A stretch of DNA of 64,000 bases from Zygnema circumcarinatum. Taxonomy: Eukaryota; Streptophyta; Zygnematophyceae; Zygnematales; Zygnemataceae. A model generated the notes under the pieces. That model had not been told where the DNA came from. It was given only the letters and a program-made list of their open reading frames with translations, and ran no database searches. The DNA lies in the NCBI GenBank assembly GCA_037447605.1, contig CM074809.1, forward strand, positions 3,365,754 to 3,429,753, in the 5' to 3' direction. Shown in pieces: positions 34,513 to 45,340 of this stretch (within the stretch, counting starts at the first letter, position 1; each line of letters starts with the position of its first letter). A program made the translations under genes and the position numbers.

Positions 34513-34901
34513 CGCCACATGCAGAGTCTGAGTGCATCCTTCCATAAAACCCTTGGGCAGTGGGGGGTGCCAATCTTACAGAAACGCTATTAAAAAACTT
34601 GGCAACTTGCCATTGGCTAGGGTTGGCAACTTCCGCCAAACGATGGTTCAAACCGTTGCCAATGGCTGGCTGGGTTTGCCATTCAACTGTTCCAACCATT
34701 TGCAGTGGTAGTCAAGCACATACGCAAGCAATGGCTGGCAACACTGGAAACTCACTCGCAATTAGTCCGCCATTCAATGGTTCTAACCAGCTGCGATGGT
34801 TGCCAACCATTGGCCACTGGCCATTGGTTGGTTCCTGTTGTGGCGATCGGAGTCGCCCTTTCGACCTTATTTGGGTCTCGAACCAAGCACCTCCAACTGC
34901 T

Positions 34902-34978
34902 CGCTACGTGTGCAGCTTGTACACGTGGCGAGGTGTTACTGGAGGACACTTGCCACGTGTGCAGCGTGTACACGTGAT
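34902..34978. promoter_or_regulatory. Two direct copies of a G-box palindrome before DPB2
   Basis: Copies at about 34902-34930 and 34951-34978 share ACGTGTGCAGC followed by TGTACACGTG. Each copy is itself an imperfect palindrome with outer arms ACGTGT/ACACGT, giving four ACGT cores and two GTAC cores within 77 bp, about 125-200 bp before the DPB2 ATG. Confidence 0.5.
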
Positions 34979-35103
34979 AAAAGTGTTATTGAAGGATGCT
35001 CGGGTAAAGTTCGCAATATGGCCCTGTATGCCTTCAGAGGTCTCTCTCCAATGCAGCATCAATAGCAGCTTACAGGAGGTTTTAGGTTCTTTGAGCAGAG
35101 ATT

Positions 35104-38100
35104 ATGGCTTCAAAGCAGCCTGTTCTTGACAGGCGGCGCATACAGCAGCGGTTCAAACTGAGAGGGATCATGCTGATGAAGGATGCCGTTGAGGCGGTGC
35201 TGGAGCTCATGCAGAGTCAGCAACTCACAGAAGAAGCCCTGGTCGAGCTCATCACGGGGGGCATTCAAAAGCAGCAGTGTAAGCGTTGGATTTTTCTGCC
35301 AGACAAGTGATCGGTACCACCACTGCAGGTCAATTTTTACAATAGTGGTAGTGTTTGCATTGTCTGTGAATATAGTAAATAGTAGCAATGCAAACACACT
35401 ACTTAATTAGCTATACTGATAGATTCAACTTGAAGGTAGGTTGAAGCTACTTTTTTTTTTGTTTGTACTTCTGTTTTGAATCATAAAGCTTAGGCTTCAC
35501 TTGGAGCTGGCCAATGTACGTTGTTAATCACGCTACACAATGTCGAGAGGAAACAACAAAGCCACAAAGCAAAACAATTTTTTCCGTCATCTACAGAACT
35601 TTGTTCAATTTGTGAGTAAATGTAATAGATATTCTAGAATATAATCGCTTGAATGTCGTGACTTTGTTCCTTTTGCAGTGAAAAGTAGTATACTAAGTAA
35701 AGCTGATATAGAGGCGCTGATTGGGGCTCCATCAAATGCTCCGACTGAGGAAACAAATGCGTTTAGCTTCATTGACGCATTTGATGTGCCAAAAAATCTG
35801 TATGATCCCCTCCAAAAGCGTTTCTTCAAGTGAGTTCACTTTCAATTTGTTAACCTATTTATTTTCTTACAAAGCATGATGTTATTCAAAAGGTTCATTA
35901 TCAAATTCCGTCCTCTGCCGCATAACTTCATATGCAAACCACTTAAACCGTAAATGGGATATCATTCGCAGCACTTATTGAAATGGAGTTTGAAAGGGCG
36001 GGACAGACATATTTAGAAAAAAACGAGTTGCACTACTGTGAATTAGTTCAAAGCGCTTCGGAGCATGAGTCTTGAAATGAATGAACGTTAATATATAAAT
36101 TCAGGATGCCATCGCTTATTGTCAATAGATTTTGATGCCAAGGAATTTCAAAAAAATGTTTGAAACCTCAAGCCAAGCATCTGCACTCCTTTCATTTTGC
36201 GAAGTGCTTTTCTTCAGCGCCTGCAATGCAAAACTGCCGATCCCGCCTTCATCTTGGTAGCCATACAGAAGGCATTCAAGTTAGTACGTCCGCCTAGAGG
36301 TCCTACGTTACTGTGCTTCATGCCAAGTCGGCTATAGATTCCATTGGTAAAGTTGAATGAGCTTCTCCGTTCTGCTTTCAACTTCTTCCTCTGCCGCAGA
36401 TGCAAAGACAAGCAGAGCATCTTCGCAGACGCGTCATCAAAGGCCGCTCTTTATCGTGAGAGATTGATGCTCTTGCAACAGAGACTAATGCGAGATCAAG
36501 ATTTTATGCGGCCGGCACTTGCATTGGAAGGGTCGCAAAGTCATCACCGGGAAGTGAGTAAAGAAATTGAAAAACACTACCCGACCCAAGCAGCAGACAA
36601 TAACCACAATACAGGTGTTCACAGTCACAAGTGTAGGTATAGGTCTATAGATGCAGATATCGGCTTAGGTTACAATGCAAGGTATATGTTACTAGAGACG
36701 ACCTTTATAGCTTCTTTTTGACAGCCGAGTTAGAGAGCGTTACTGATTTCTGGAGATGATTTACGTCTGCAGTTAATGTCATTGCAATCTCTCCAAGGTG
36801 GTCATGGCCCGAAATACGTTCTCGGAGCAATATCACAACTGGAGGATGGGCGATTTTTCCTTGAAGATCTTAACTCTTCTATTCCTCTCGATCTCGAGAA
36901 TGCAATATCCTTTTCCACCACTTTCCTGGAAAACTGAAAGCTCAACGTTTCCTTCGTCTAAGCTTCAAGCTAGTTTATTTTCGGTCGCACTTCGACTTTT
37001 CTCACATGTAAGCTTCGTAGGAACTTAAGGTGGAGTTTGAAGCCCTTAACGGAGTTATGTCGACACGTCAGTTTAGCGGGGCTGTACACAGAGAACAGCA
37101 TGGTTGTGGTTGAAGGAGAACTCAGGAGCGATGGGGTCCTTAAGGCACGTAACTTCCGAAACCCTAACCCTGGCCCTACCTCTCTCTCCTCCGAAATATC
37201 TAAGAGGATTATGTTCTGAGCTTGTTTCCGCTACTAATGCCTGAAACGAATGGAAAATCATTTGCAAAAATGAAGAAGAAATGAGCTTTTGAACGTCTTA
37301 ACTGGATAGACTTGTTATTAATGTAGAGTTATGTACATTTCCTTGTACTGGCCACCTGCAGGCAAATTTCTTAGGTTCTCCTATCATGGAAAAGCGCGAA
37401 AGCTCTCTAGAATTCACAGCCGGACTTGATTTCTTTGGAGGAGGAGCTCCTGACCCTGAGAACTACGTATGCTGTTTGAACCCAAAAAACCCAAAAATTG
37501 ATTTCCTGCAGCTCAGTCAAAATCAAGTTCTATTCTGCAGAATGACTTCCGGTGACATTCTATCTTCGTTTGAGTATGTGGATGCATCTCTCTGTGAGTG
37601 CAGCGAAAATTGAAGGCCATTGAGAGAAATGCTGTGGAGGACACTTTCATTTTCATCTCCGATATTTGGCTTGATAACGAAAAGGTTGTTTGGTTTGTGA
37701 ATCTCCAAACCCTGGAACTTCAATGTCTGGGAGAGACAGGGATAGAGAGAAGGATGTAACCAGGGAGAGGGAGAGTGAGGAGAAAGCCTTATTTCTATAG
37801 AGTGCTATTGGGGTTCTTGGCAGACATTTGCGAAGCTGAAAACAGTTCTGGATGGATATGAGGCCGTACCGGTTGTTCCCTCTTTGTTTGTGTTTATCGG
37901 AAACTTCAGCTCTCACGTTTGCAGTTTAGCATTCCATAACTTCACACAATTAAGGTATGAACTCCTCCTGCTGTTACATTCTTTGGCTTCCACCTCCCTT
38001 CCCTTCCACCTCCGCCCCACTCCCATGCCCCCGCCTTTCCACTGCCTCTCCCACACCCGCCTCTCCCCCTTTCCTTATCTTCCTTTCCTAGCACCGCTTT

Positions 38101-40024
38101 CCCTCTCTGCCACCTTTTAACGCCATTCCCAGGGTGGCAATCCGTAAGAATTATGTCAACAGACGTCATCTCGCTCCAACATCCACACGTTCATGCCTTC
38201 CATTTCCCATCTTCGTCTCCTCCTCTTCCCCCCTTCCCCTGGCCCCCACCTTTCGTTTGTCACGTTTCCCCCTTTTCTTCCTTCTCTTGTTTCCTTTTTG
38301 GATCGCAGATCATTGTTTGCGAAACTTGGAGCCATGATCAGCAGTCACCCTCGAATAATAGAGAAAAGCCAATTCGTGTTTGTACCTGGACCAGGTGACC
38401 CTGGTGAGACCGTTTCCATGGCTTTTTCCCTCTTTCCCCGGTTGCTGAAAGTCATTAGTAGCTCCATTTTGTTTTCGGATGCATTTCACATTGTTCCTTT
38501 TTGTTCTTTGTGTTCTCTAATTTTTCTTTCGTGTGATGAGTATGCCTCCAGGCCCAGCAAAGGTTTTGCCTCGACCAGCGCTACCGAAGTTCTTTGCTGA
38601 AGAAGTTTCCAAGTACTTACCTACCGCAGTGTTTGCCAGCAACCCATGCAGGTGCTTTTCCTGAAGCTACTCCCTGAGTGCTGCTAAATTGGAATCAGAA
38701 TCCTTAGGACCTTGCATACTACTAACGTCAACATTGAGCCATTCACCGACCATTCAAGAGACGGGGAGGTGGGAGAGGGATAGAGCAGAAGGGCGAGGTA
38801 GACTAGCGTAGAAGAAGAGGAGGAAAGGAAGGGATACGAGAAAAAAAGAGGGAGAAGAGAGCAATGACGAGAAAAGTAGAAAAGGGAGGGAAAGCGCAAA
38901 GGAGTGAGGGAAAGGAAAAACTGTGAGAACACACTCACAGAGTGAGCACATGTTGGGATCATCGGGGAAGGAATGGGAAAGCGGGAAAGTGGTAGAGAGG
39001 ACGGGGGAGCTGAGGGATTAGCACATGATCAGACACCTCATATATACTAATGCGTATTCCTATGTTTATAGGGTGGGAATCCAGGATCAAGTGGTATTCC
39101 CAAGAAATAGTTGTGTTCCGAGAAGACCTTCTACACCGCATGCAGAGGGCATGCGTGGTTCCACCTTCAAAGTCAGAAACCACAGAACCCTTTGAGCATG
39201 TAAGAACGGCTCTCAAAGGAACTCTGGCTTTTGCCCATATCCACATTTACCTGCAAATCTTCTCCTGCGCCTAAAATCACTATTTTCTTCATAGGGCTAT
39301 TTACAGAGAGATGTGGCTATTCAGGCTTTTAGTGTTTTTGATGTTTTTTGCTTGCTTTCCCCTTTTTGGCAGAGAGGGAGAGGTGTAGGAACAAGGAATG
39401 CGCTTCTGGTTGAGCGCAGAATATTTTGTCGTTCTTACAAAGCTCCATCACACGTTCGGAGGTTGTTGTGGGGTGGAACGGAAAACAGTTGGCAATAACA
39501 GTTCTTCAACAGAGCCATCTCTGCCCCCTTCCTCTTACGGTGCAGCCACTTCTGTGGGAATACGACCATGCCCTCCGCCTCTATCCTGTGCCCGATCTGG
39601 TGGGAACCATCCTTCCCTCCTCTCCCCTTCCCCAGTTTCCTTCTTTCCTTCTTCATTCCTCCTCCCCTCTAACGCCCCTCCTTTCACTCCTTCCCCTTCC
39701 TTCTCTCCTTCGCTCCCTTCCCCTCCCTCTCCCTCCTTCCCACTCCTTTCCCACCGTCCTCACTCCCCCCCCTTTCACTTCCTCCCACTCCCTCCGTTCC
39801 CCCTTCCTTTCCCTCTCCCAAACCTCCCTCTTCCTCCCGCCACCTTCTCCCTCAACCTTGCAACCTTTCTCCTGCAGGTAGTGCTGGCAGACAGCGCTCA
39901 GCAGAAGACCTTCAAATACGAGGGCGTGACTGTGTTCAATCCGGGATCCTTCCATTCTGACGGGACCTTCACCTTCTACCATCCTTCAAGCCGTCAAGCT
40001 GACGAAAATCTTGTTGAGGATTGA
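35104..40024 (+). CDS. DPB2: DNA polymerase epsilon subunit 2 (DPB2/POLE2)
   Basis: Model: join(35104..35278, 35679..35829, 36400..36681, 36736..36904, 37067..37144, 37362..37466, 37604..37684, 37824..37954, 38309..38403, 38552..38651, 39085..39199, 39489..39599, 39878..40024), 579 residues. It is the B-subunit of the leading-strand replicative polymerase. The N-terminal helical domain shows [20 protein letters not shown]; the OB region shows [14 protein letters not shown] and [15 protein letters not shown]; the inactive calcineurin-like phosphodiesterase domain shows [90 protein letters not shown] and FNPGSF. Exon 4 to 5 uses an AT-AC intron (36905-37066). Exon 5 to 6 is best explained by a GC donor (37145). 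The third exon may instead end at 36636; both give the same phase. The 3' end faces the METTL gene 510 bp away. Confidence 0.95.
36905..37066 (+). other. U12-type AT-AC intron in DPB2
   Basis: The 5' end is ATATCCTTTT, matching the U12 consensus ATATCCTT. Near the 3' end CCCTTAACG resembles the U12 branch site TTCCTTAAC, and the intron ends AC 17 nt later. No usable GT donor exists between the conserved LDLENA and the in-frame stop that follows. The AT-AC join gives [16 protein letters not shown], in phase and matching the family. Confidence 0.85.
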
Positions 40025-40534
40025 TTACTAACATATTTCCACACAGGAGTGGGAGTCGTCATTCAAAAAGTGAGTCTCCACAACCATCTGGAACTCTTCA
40101 TGCCTTTCCCATTAAAGTCATAATAAAGGGTACGAAAAGTGAAATTTGTTAAATAATGAGGGACGTGGTAGATATCTGTTAAAAGTCGGTCGTTAGCGCC
40201 AACTTTGTCAATCGGAAGTAATTTACAGCCTTTGGCAGGTAGGATGCTTTTGTCACACAGCTGTGGAATTGCAGAATATGGAGCATTTAAATAGAAAGAA
40301 GGATATTCAAGTAAAAGAGACTTTTTTAGAAATGATTGGGATGGGCTTCATTAAAAGTGACGTTTTTTGCTGAAGGTTGGAGCATTTACATATTGTTCGA
40401 ATTTGATGCTGTTAAGGTGAGAGCGAGAGAGAGTGTAAGAGAGAGGGCGAGGAGGAGAGAGAGGTCTCTGATTCTTGTTTGGCTCACACTCTCGTACAAC
40501 TTGATCTTGTGCCAATTGCACCCTCACTACACAG
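40025..40534. other. Convergent gap between DPB2 and the METTL gene
   Basis: Probably the two 3' untranslated ends. AT-rich on the left; a GA-rich patch at 40415-40465. No exon seen. Confidence 0.6.
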
Positions 40535-43338
40535 CTACCGCTCCAACTCCTTCTTCATCTTGGCATGCAGCCACACGCGCGCCATGGGGAAGCCCCTCCG
40601 GCGGTTGAAGAGGCGCACGCAGCAATATTCGCTCGCTTCCTGCCACCCCCCTCTTCTGTCAATTTTGTGAGAAACTTGACCTAAATTACAGCTCCTCGAA
40701 ATTCACAGAGCCTCTAATTCCAATTTTGAGAGAAAGAGGGAGGGGGAGGAAGGGGGAGGGGAATGGGGAGGGGGGTGGGGAGGGGGGAGAGGGAGGAAAG
40801 GGGGAGGGTGGGGGGGGGGAAGGGGGAGGGGTAGGGGGAGGGGGAGTAGAGATATGCCATAATTTACCTGCACAAAGCCTTGGCGGGAAAAGATGTCCTC
40901 GAGGGCTTCTTGGGAGAAGAAGTACGCGAGGGTTCCATCCTCTCGCTGGAAGAGCGCGGGCCCCACTCTCTGGGATGGTGGGAACCGCATCATGACCATG
41001 TCGTACATGCCTGCCATGCATGCCATGCTATACATTACATTACTCGCTCGATAACTCAAATGTAAAGAAAAGACGTTACACTTCAATGAAACCGATACCG
41101 GCAGAACTGTTTAAATAGAATACAGTTTTCTCTCCCTCTATTTCTCTCTATCTCTCTCTCTCTACTCTGAGGTTGATAAAGGAGTGGTCTCTATTTGACA
41201 TGGTGCCTTCGCTGTGGAAAATCTTGTTCAATCGTTGCCCGGAAATTTAGGAAAGAGGATTTTTGCCTGGGCGCTGCAACTCCGAGGTTCAGCACAAGCA
41301 TGCATTTCGACTTCCCTGTGTGCAATTCCAACTTCCACGAGAGAGGCTCGACAATGGATTTGGACATAGCCGATGTGGAAAATCTTCAATTCGAGACCCC
41401 CTAGTCTTCTAGCCCTTGACGCCTTACCAAACCCCCTTGAAGGGTTAAGGGTTTCAGAACTGCAAATAAAGAGATTAACGAGAAGTTGCTCCTAGGCGAT
41501 AAGCGAAGGCCCTGAACTTTGGCAGAGAAGCTCTTACCGTAGTCTCGAAACAGCACAAGCCCTCCAGGCGTCAGAGCTCCCCACATCTCCCTCAGAACTT
41601 TAGGCATCACTTTGGGATGCACGGCTGACAGTGTGAACATCTACATCACCCGAGAACCCCCCTCCCCTCAACATCACAGCTGAAATGATGTACGCGAGAT
41701 CTCAACATATGTGTATACCCGCAACATTATGAGAAAACACGGGCCCTAACATCCCACCAGCAGCCAGGGAGCCCTCAAACAAAGAAAAACAAAGCTCACC
41801 ATTGTAACCATGTTGAACTTGGGCCGCGTACATTGGTCATCCCTTCTCTCCTCCAATGCATCCACCTCACTGGGATCCCTACCGCTGCCCTCTCTCCTCT
41901 CAATCTCATACACATGCCTCCCGTTCCACTTAAATTTCTCTCGCAGCCCCTCTCCAACTCTAAAGCACTCTTCACCATGAGAATGGTCTCTTAAGGATCG
42001 GAGATTTCCTGAATCCCAAGAGGAGCTCCCCGGTACACTCCCACTCCCACTCCCACTCCCACTCCCACTCCCACTCCCACTCCCACTCACTTCGCCCTCA
42101 GTCCCTTCGCCCTCTCTCCCACATGTCTCGCTTCGCACGTTCTCCTCCCTCAGCCACTCCGTGACTCCAACTTCCTCCAGTCTTTTCTCTAAGTCGTCTT
42201 CTCCCACATTGCAGACCACCGCTCGGAACCTCTGGTCTGCCTCGTCTCGGCCAATCGCTTCGCTGACAGCTGTCAGCGCGTGATTGACTGCAGCAGGGCT
42301 ACAGTCTACAGCCACCACACGGGCTCTTTTGTTGGCCCTGCAAGGGGAAAAGCAAAGGGGAGAAAAATCCATAGAAATAAGTGAAAAGTAGAACAAAACG
42401 CCGAAAAAAAGAACAAAAGAAAGAGTTGGGTGTGCGGGAGACAAAATGTTAAGACGGATTTGAAACAACAGAATGACAAATGAGCATTTTGCAGTCGATG
42501 GAATAGTAGCACAGGGGAGACCTTACAACATTCCAACACTTGGGTGCTTCCTTTGGCCAGTTGGTGAAAGAAACAACACATAACACGGCGAATACAAACA
42601 TTCATCGTCGATTCCTTTTGCAATTGTAAACTCGATATAGCACCTGAGGATAGGTATAGCTGTTGAGCCGCTGCCACATCCGACTTCGAGGACCAATAAC
42701 GGACTGCCATCTGGCGCCTCACCTACCAGCTCTGGAAACTCCGCCAGGACATAACGCCGCTCCTGCATTGCTATACTCGAGCGGTTTTCTTCAATCATTA
42801 CATCGTTCAAACTCCTAACTCCCCCTTTCCCCTCCCACTCCCCCTTCTCTCTCTCTCTCTCTCTCTTCGGCCCCCCTTCCATCCACTCTCTTTTATCCCA
42901 ATCCCTGGAAACGCCGGTCTTATCGAGACGAGAAGTGAAGAGTTTCTCAGGAAAACATTCTACTCACCTTGAAAAATCGAGCGCTAGAATGACGCTTATG
43001 AAACCGTTCCCAGGCTTCTGTTGCGCGGTCCATATCCCATTCTTCGTCCTCGTGTCTATCTGAAACAAGGCACTCGACGAGCCGGACTTTTAAGGAAAAA
43101 TGTTAAGCAGCTATTAACCTTGACCTCTTACCAGCAGCGCTCACCCGCTCCCTCAACCCCTGCCATACATACTCCAGCTGGCAGCCTCCCCCTCGAGCTG
43201 CTGTTCCGCACTTCGGCGGAGCTCCTCCCATTCGAAATCCCGCGAGTGATAGCACACCTTTCCCACCTCCTCTGCCGCCATGGCCTCCGCCTCACTCAAG
43301 GGCTCACAAGCGGTAGCCATGGCGCCAAACCTCGTCAT
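40535..43338 (-). CDS. METTL2/6/8-type tRNA 3-methylcytidine methyltransferase
   Basis: Model: complement(join(40535..40639, 40868..41010, 41538..41640, 41800..42337, 42644..42762, 42968..43059, 43158..43338)), 426 residues. The family methylates C32 of certain tRNAs. Hallmarks: EAWERFHKRHSSARFFKERRYVLAEFPEL before the SAM site, LEVGCGSGSTAIPIL (motif I), ARVVAVDCSPAAV, FRAVVCNVGED, FTLSAVHPKVMPKVLREMW, LTPGGLVLFRDYGMYDM, FQREDGTLAYFFSQEALEDIF, and a final RRGFPMARVWLHAKM matching the usual RVWIQ end. Exon 4 carries an expanded run of Gly-Ser dipeptides (about 8 repeats) from a TCCCAC microsatellite and is about 60 residues longer than usual. Two in-frame ATGs, 43338 and 43320, are possible starts; the first is used. 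The donor at 43157 (AGGG|GTTGAG) is weak but restores phase. Confidence 0.9.
40730..40855 (+). repeat. G-rich tract (GGGGAGGGGG units) in a METTL intron
   Basis: Over 120 bp with many runs of three to nine G on the plus strand, the template-opposite side of the minus-strand gene. It lies in the intron 40640-40867 close to its 5' splice site. Such sequence can form G-quadruplexes. Confidence 0.9.
42037..42086 (-). repeat. Coding hexanucleotide repeat (Gly-Ser)n
   Basis: Tandem ACTCCC/TCCCAC hexamers on the plus strand read as alternating Gly and Ser codons in exon 4 of the METTL gene. The 6-bp unit keeps the frame, so length changes would be tolerated. Confidence 0.95.
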
Positions 43339-43402
43339 CAGCCCCTCTCCCTCTCTCCCTCCCCTCCTTTTAGGGTTTTTAGGGTTCAAAAAGCCCTGAT
43401 CC

Positions 43403-43437
43403 CTGAACCCTAACCCTAACCCTAACCCTAACCCTAA
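43403..43437. repeat. Interstitial telomere-like CCCTAA (TTAGGG) run
   Basis: Five consecutive CCCTAA units, the human-type hexamer rather than the plant-type heptamer seen elsewhere in the window. It lies about 65-100 bp upstream of the METTL start codon. Confidence 0.95.
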
Positions 43438-43499
43438 CTCCTCCCTCCTATGTGTGCCCAGTGGAGGACGTGCCCATAGCAGAATTCGTGCAGTTACCG

Positions 43500-43690
43500 C
43501 ACAGCTCAATACCATACATACCGTACTGTTTCGTCGTACTGTAAATGTACGGCAGTATTACGAAGGTGCCACGTGGCGCCGAGCTAGGCGGTTCTCTTGG
43601 CGCCACGTAGCTGTCTGTCGTGTGAGTCGGGGCTGTCCGTACGGCTCAACTTGGGACAGTACAGTACTGTACGAATGGTACCGGATGCCG
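43500..43690. promoter_or_regulatory. GTAC and G-box cluster in a divergent promoter
   Basis: Contains ACCGTACTG, TCGTACTGTAAATGTACGGC, TGTCCGTACGGC, ACAGTACAGTACTGTACG and GGTACCGG, plus an inverted pair of ACGT elements: GTGCCACGTGGCGCC (43567-43581) and TTGGCGCCACGTAGC (about 43598-43612). Confidence 0.5.
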
Positions 43691-44081
43691 TACCTCTGCC
43701 CCAGACAGAAAAAAATTTGGAGCTCGATGTGAGATGAATGTAATTATTACAGCTTTTTTTCTTTCTTTGAGTTCAGTGAACGGTTTCGGGCAGAGAAATA
43801 CTTGCATCTCATTGGTCTTAAATTCGATTAAACGGGCAACTGAAACGTCCTCAATGCGAATATCCGGGCACTTAAAAATGTTTGTAGCTGCCCGGCCTGC
43901 CTGTCATTTTCCCCTACAACTCCGGTGAGTTTCCATTGTGTACACGTGTCCCAATCTAAGACAACCACGTGGCAAAAATCGCACACGTGGCAGCCACCGA
44001 CTGGCCCTGCCCTTCAGGGAGGGCACCCCCGACCAAAACCTCTGTCAGCTGCGGCCTTCTAGGAAGCTCGCACCGCCTCCC

Positions 44082-44166
44082 TCCCTCGCTCTCTCTCTCG
44101 CACTCGACTTTTTCCTCCCACTCTTTCTCTCGCGCGCGTTCTCTCTCTCTCTCTCTCTCTCTCTCG
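44082..44166. repeat. CT-rich microsatellite before the possible first ABC1 exon
   Basis: CT/CG pyrimidine run ending about 26 bp before the ATG at 44192, the same arrangement as the CT tract before the gene at 6195. Confidence 0.9.
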
Positions 44167-45340
44167 CCTCTGTCCGCATGAGAGGTGCGCCATGGCGGGT
44201 GTGCTGCGGTGCAGATCGTCGCAGAACGGGAAACGGGTAGCGTCTCTCCTGCAGAGGTCAGATCCAAGCTGCTGCTGCGCGCATGCGGAGAGATACCTAG
44301 ATTTATCGAGGTGGTTGCATGCACATATCGAGATATATCATCGTTGATCCGGAGATTTGAGTCACCTCCTGAGATATGGTTTTGTTGTCTTGATAGAGCT
44401 GCTCATGCTGGTTTGGATATCTGAGTGTGAGGGAGAGGGAAAAGGGGAGATGGCAAGGAGAGGGAGGAAAGGGAGGTTGAAGTGAGAGAGGGAGAGAGAG
44501 GGAGATCGATCTTAGTCACCGATTTGGATGTTCCGAACCAGTTTAGCAATAAGCAGTTTAACGTCATCTTTCGTGTTCCATGCGCTTACTGTTTCTATAT
44601 TTCTTCCTATGATGCGTTCTAGAGTTGATCTTGAAAGTGGCGACGGACAGCGAAGAGATTATTATTATTACTATTGATCCTTCATTGTTGAACTGGTTGT
44701 TAAACAGTTCAAACTCATTTCTTTTGTGTTGCAGCTGACTTCATAATCTTCGTGTATTTTAATCACCTTCACTACTGTTTGTGCTTAAAAGGTTTAAGCT
44801 GTGTAAGGTTTGGGCTTGCGGCCTTTTTTAAGTACATCTCAAATGTATTCGATTTTCTCTAATCAAACATTATTTGTTCCAAAAATAACTCTAAGCAATG
44901 TGCTTTAGGGTGGATACTTTCAGCGTTTAGATTAGCTGTTGAGGTAGAGGAGGAAGGAGAGAGGGAGAGATAAAGGGATGTGTTTGAGAATTATAAGCGA
45001 TAGCATTAAGCAGCTAAATGCTTTCAGCTTTTACTGCCCACTAGCAGTAGAAGTGAAGTTGCAATTTTGTGTTTCTGGCGCCTCCTTTTTTATCAGTGAA
45101 GCATGAACACAAGAGGCTGCACTTGGGAGGTGCATAAAGTCGCAAAAGTTTCATAAATCTGAGGGGGAGGCCATGCAAAGCGTTTGACCTTGCAGTCCTT
45201 CGACGTTCGGCTTTAGTTTCAGTTCAGTCGGTTTAGTTTAGTTTTTGTATAGAAGGGGAAAGGTTGCGTCTTGTCCATTTGCCGTTTTCTAATGCAATGA
45301 CTGTGTAAGAGTTATGTCAGAAGTCATTTGAGTTTCTGAA

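Larger units (their letters stand above)
33909..35103. other. Intergenic region between the PMT-type gene and DPB2
   Basis: No exon supported. CATGC pentamer repeats (34440-34512), a patch of repeated GCCATTGG/CCAATGGC words (34560-34840) and a duplicated ACGTGT...ACACGT palindrome (34902-34978) fill the second half, 120-660 bp before the DPB2 start. Confidence 0.55.
43339..45340. other. Divergent gap between the METTL and ABC1 genes
   Basis: Holds a TTAGGG-type telomere-like run (43403-43437), a GTAC/G-box cluster (43500-43690), three ACGT elements at about 43943, 43966 and 43984, a CT tract (44082-44166), and a possible 5' coding exon of the ABC1 gene (44192-44256). The remaining 44257-45340 is AT-rich and looks like intron or leader; no other exon is seen. 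Confidence 0.6.

Noticed and set aside
43403-43437. A chromosome end or telomere addition site
   Set aside because: Only five units, with normal gene sequence continuing on both sides; it is interstitial.
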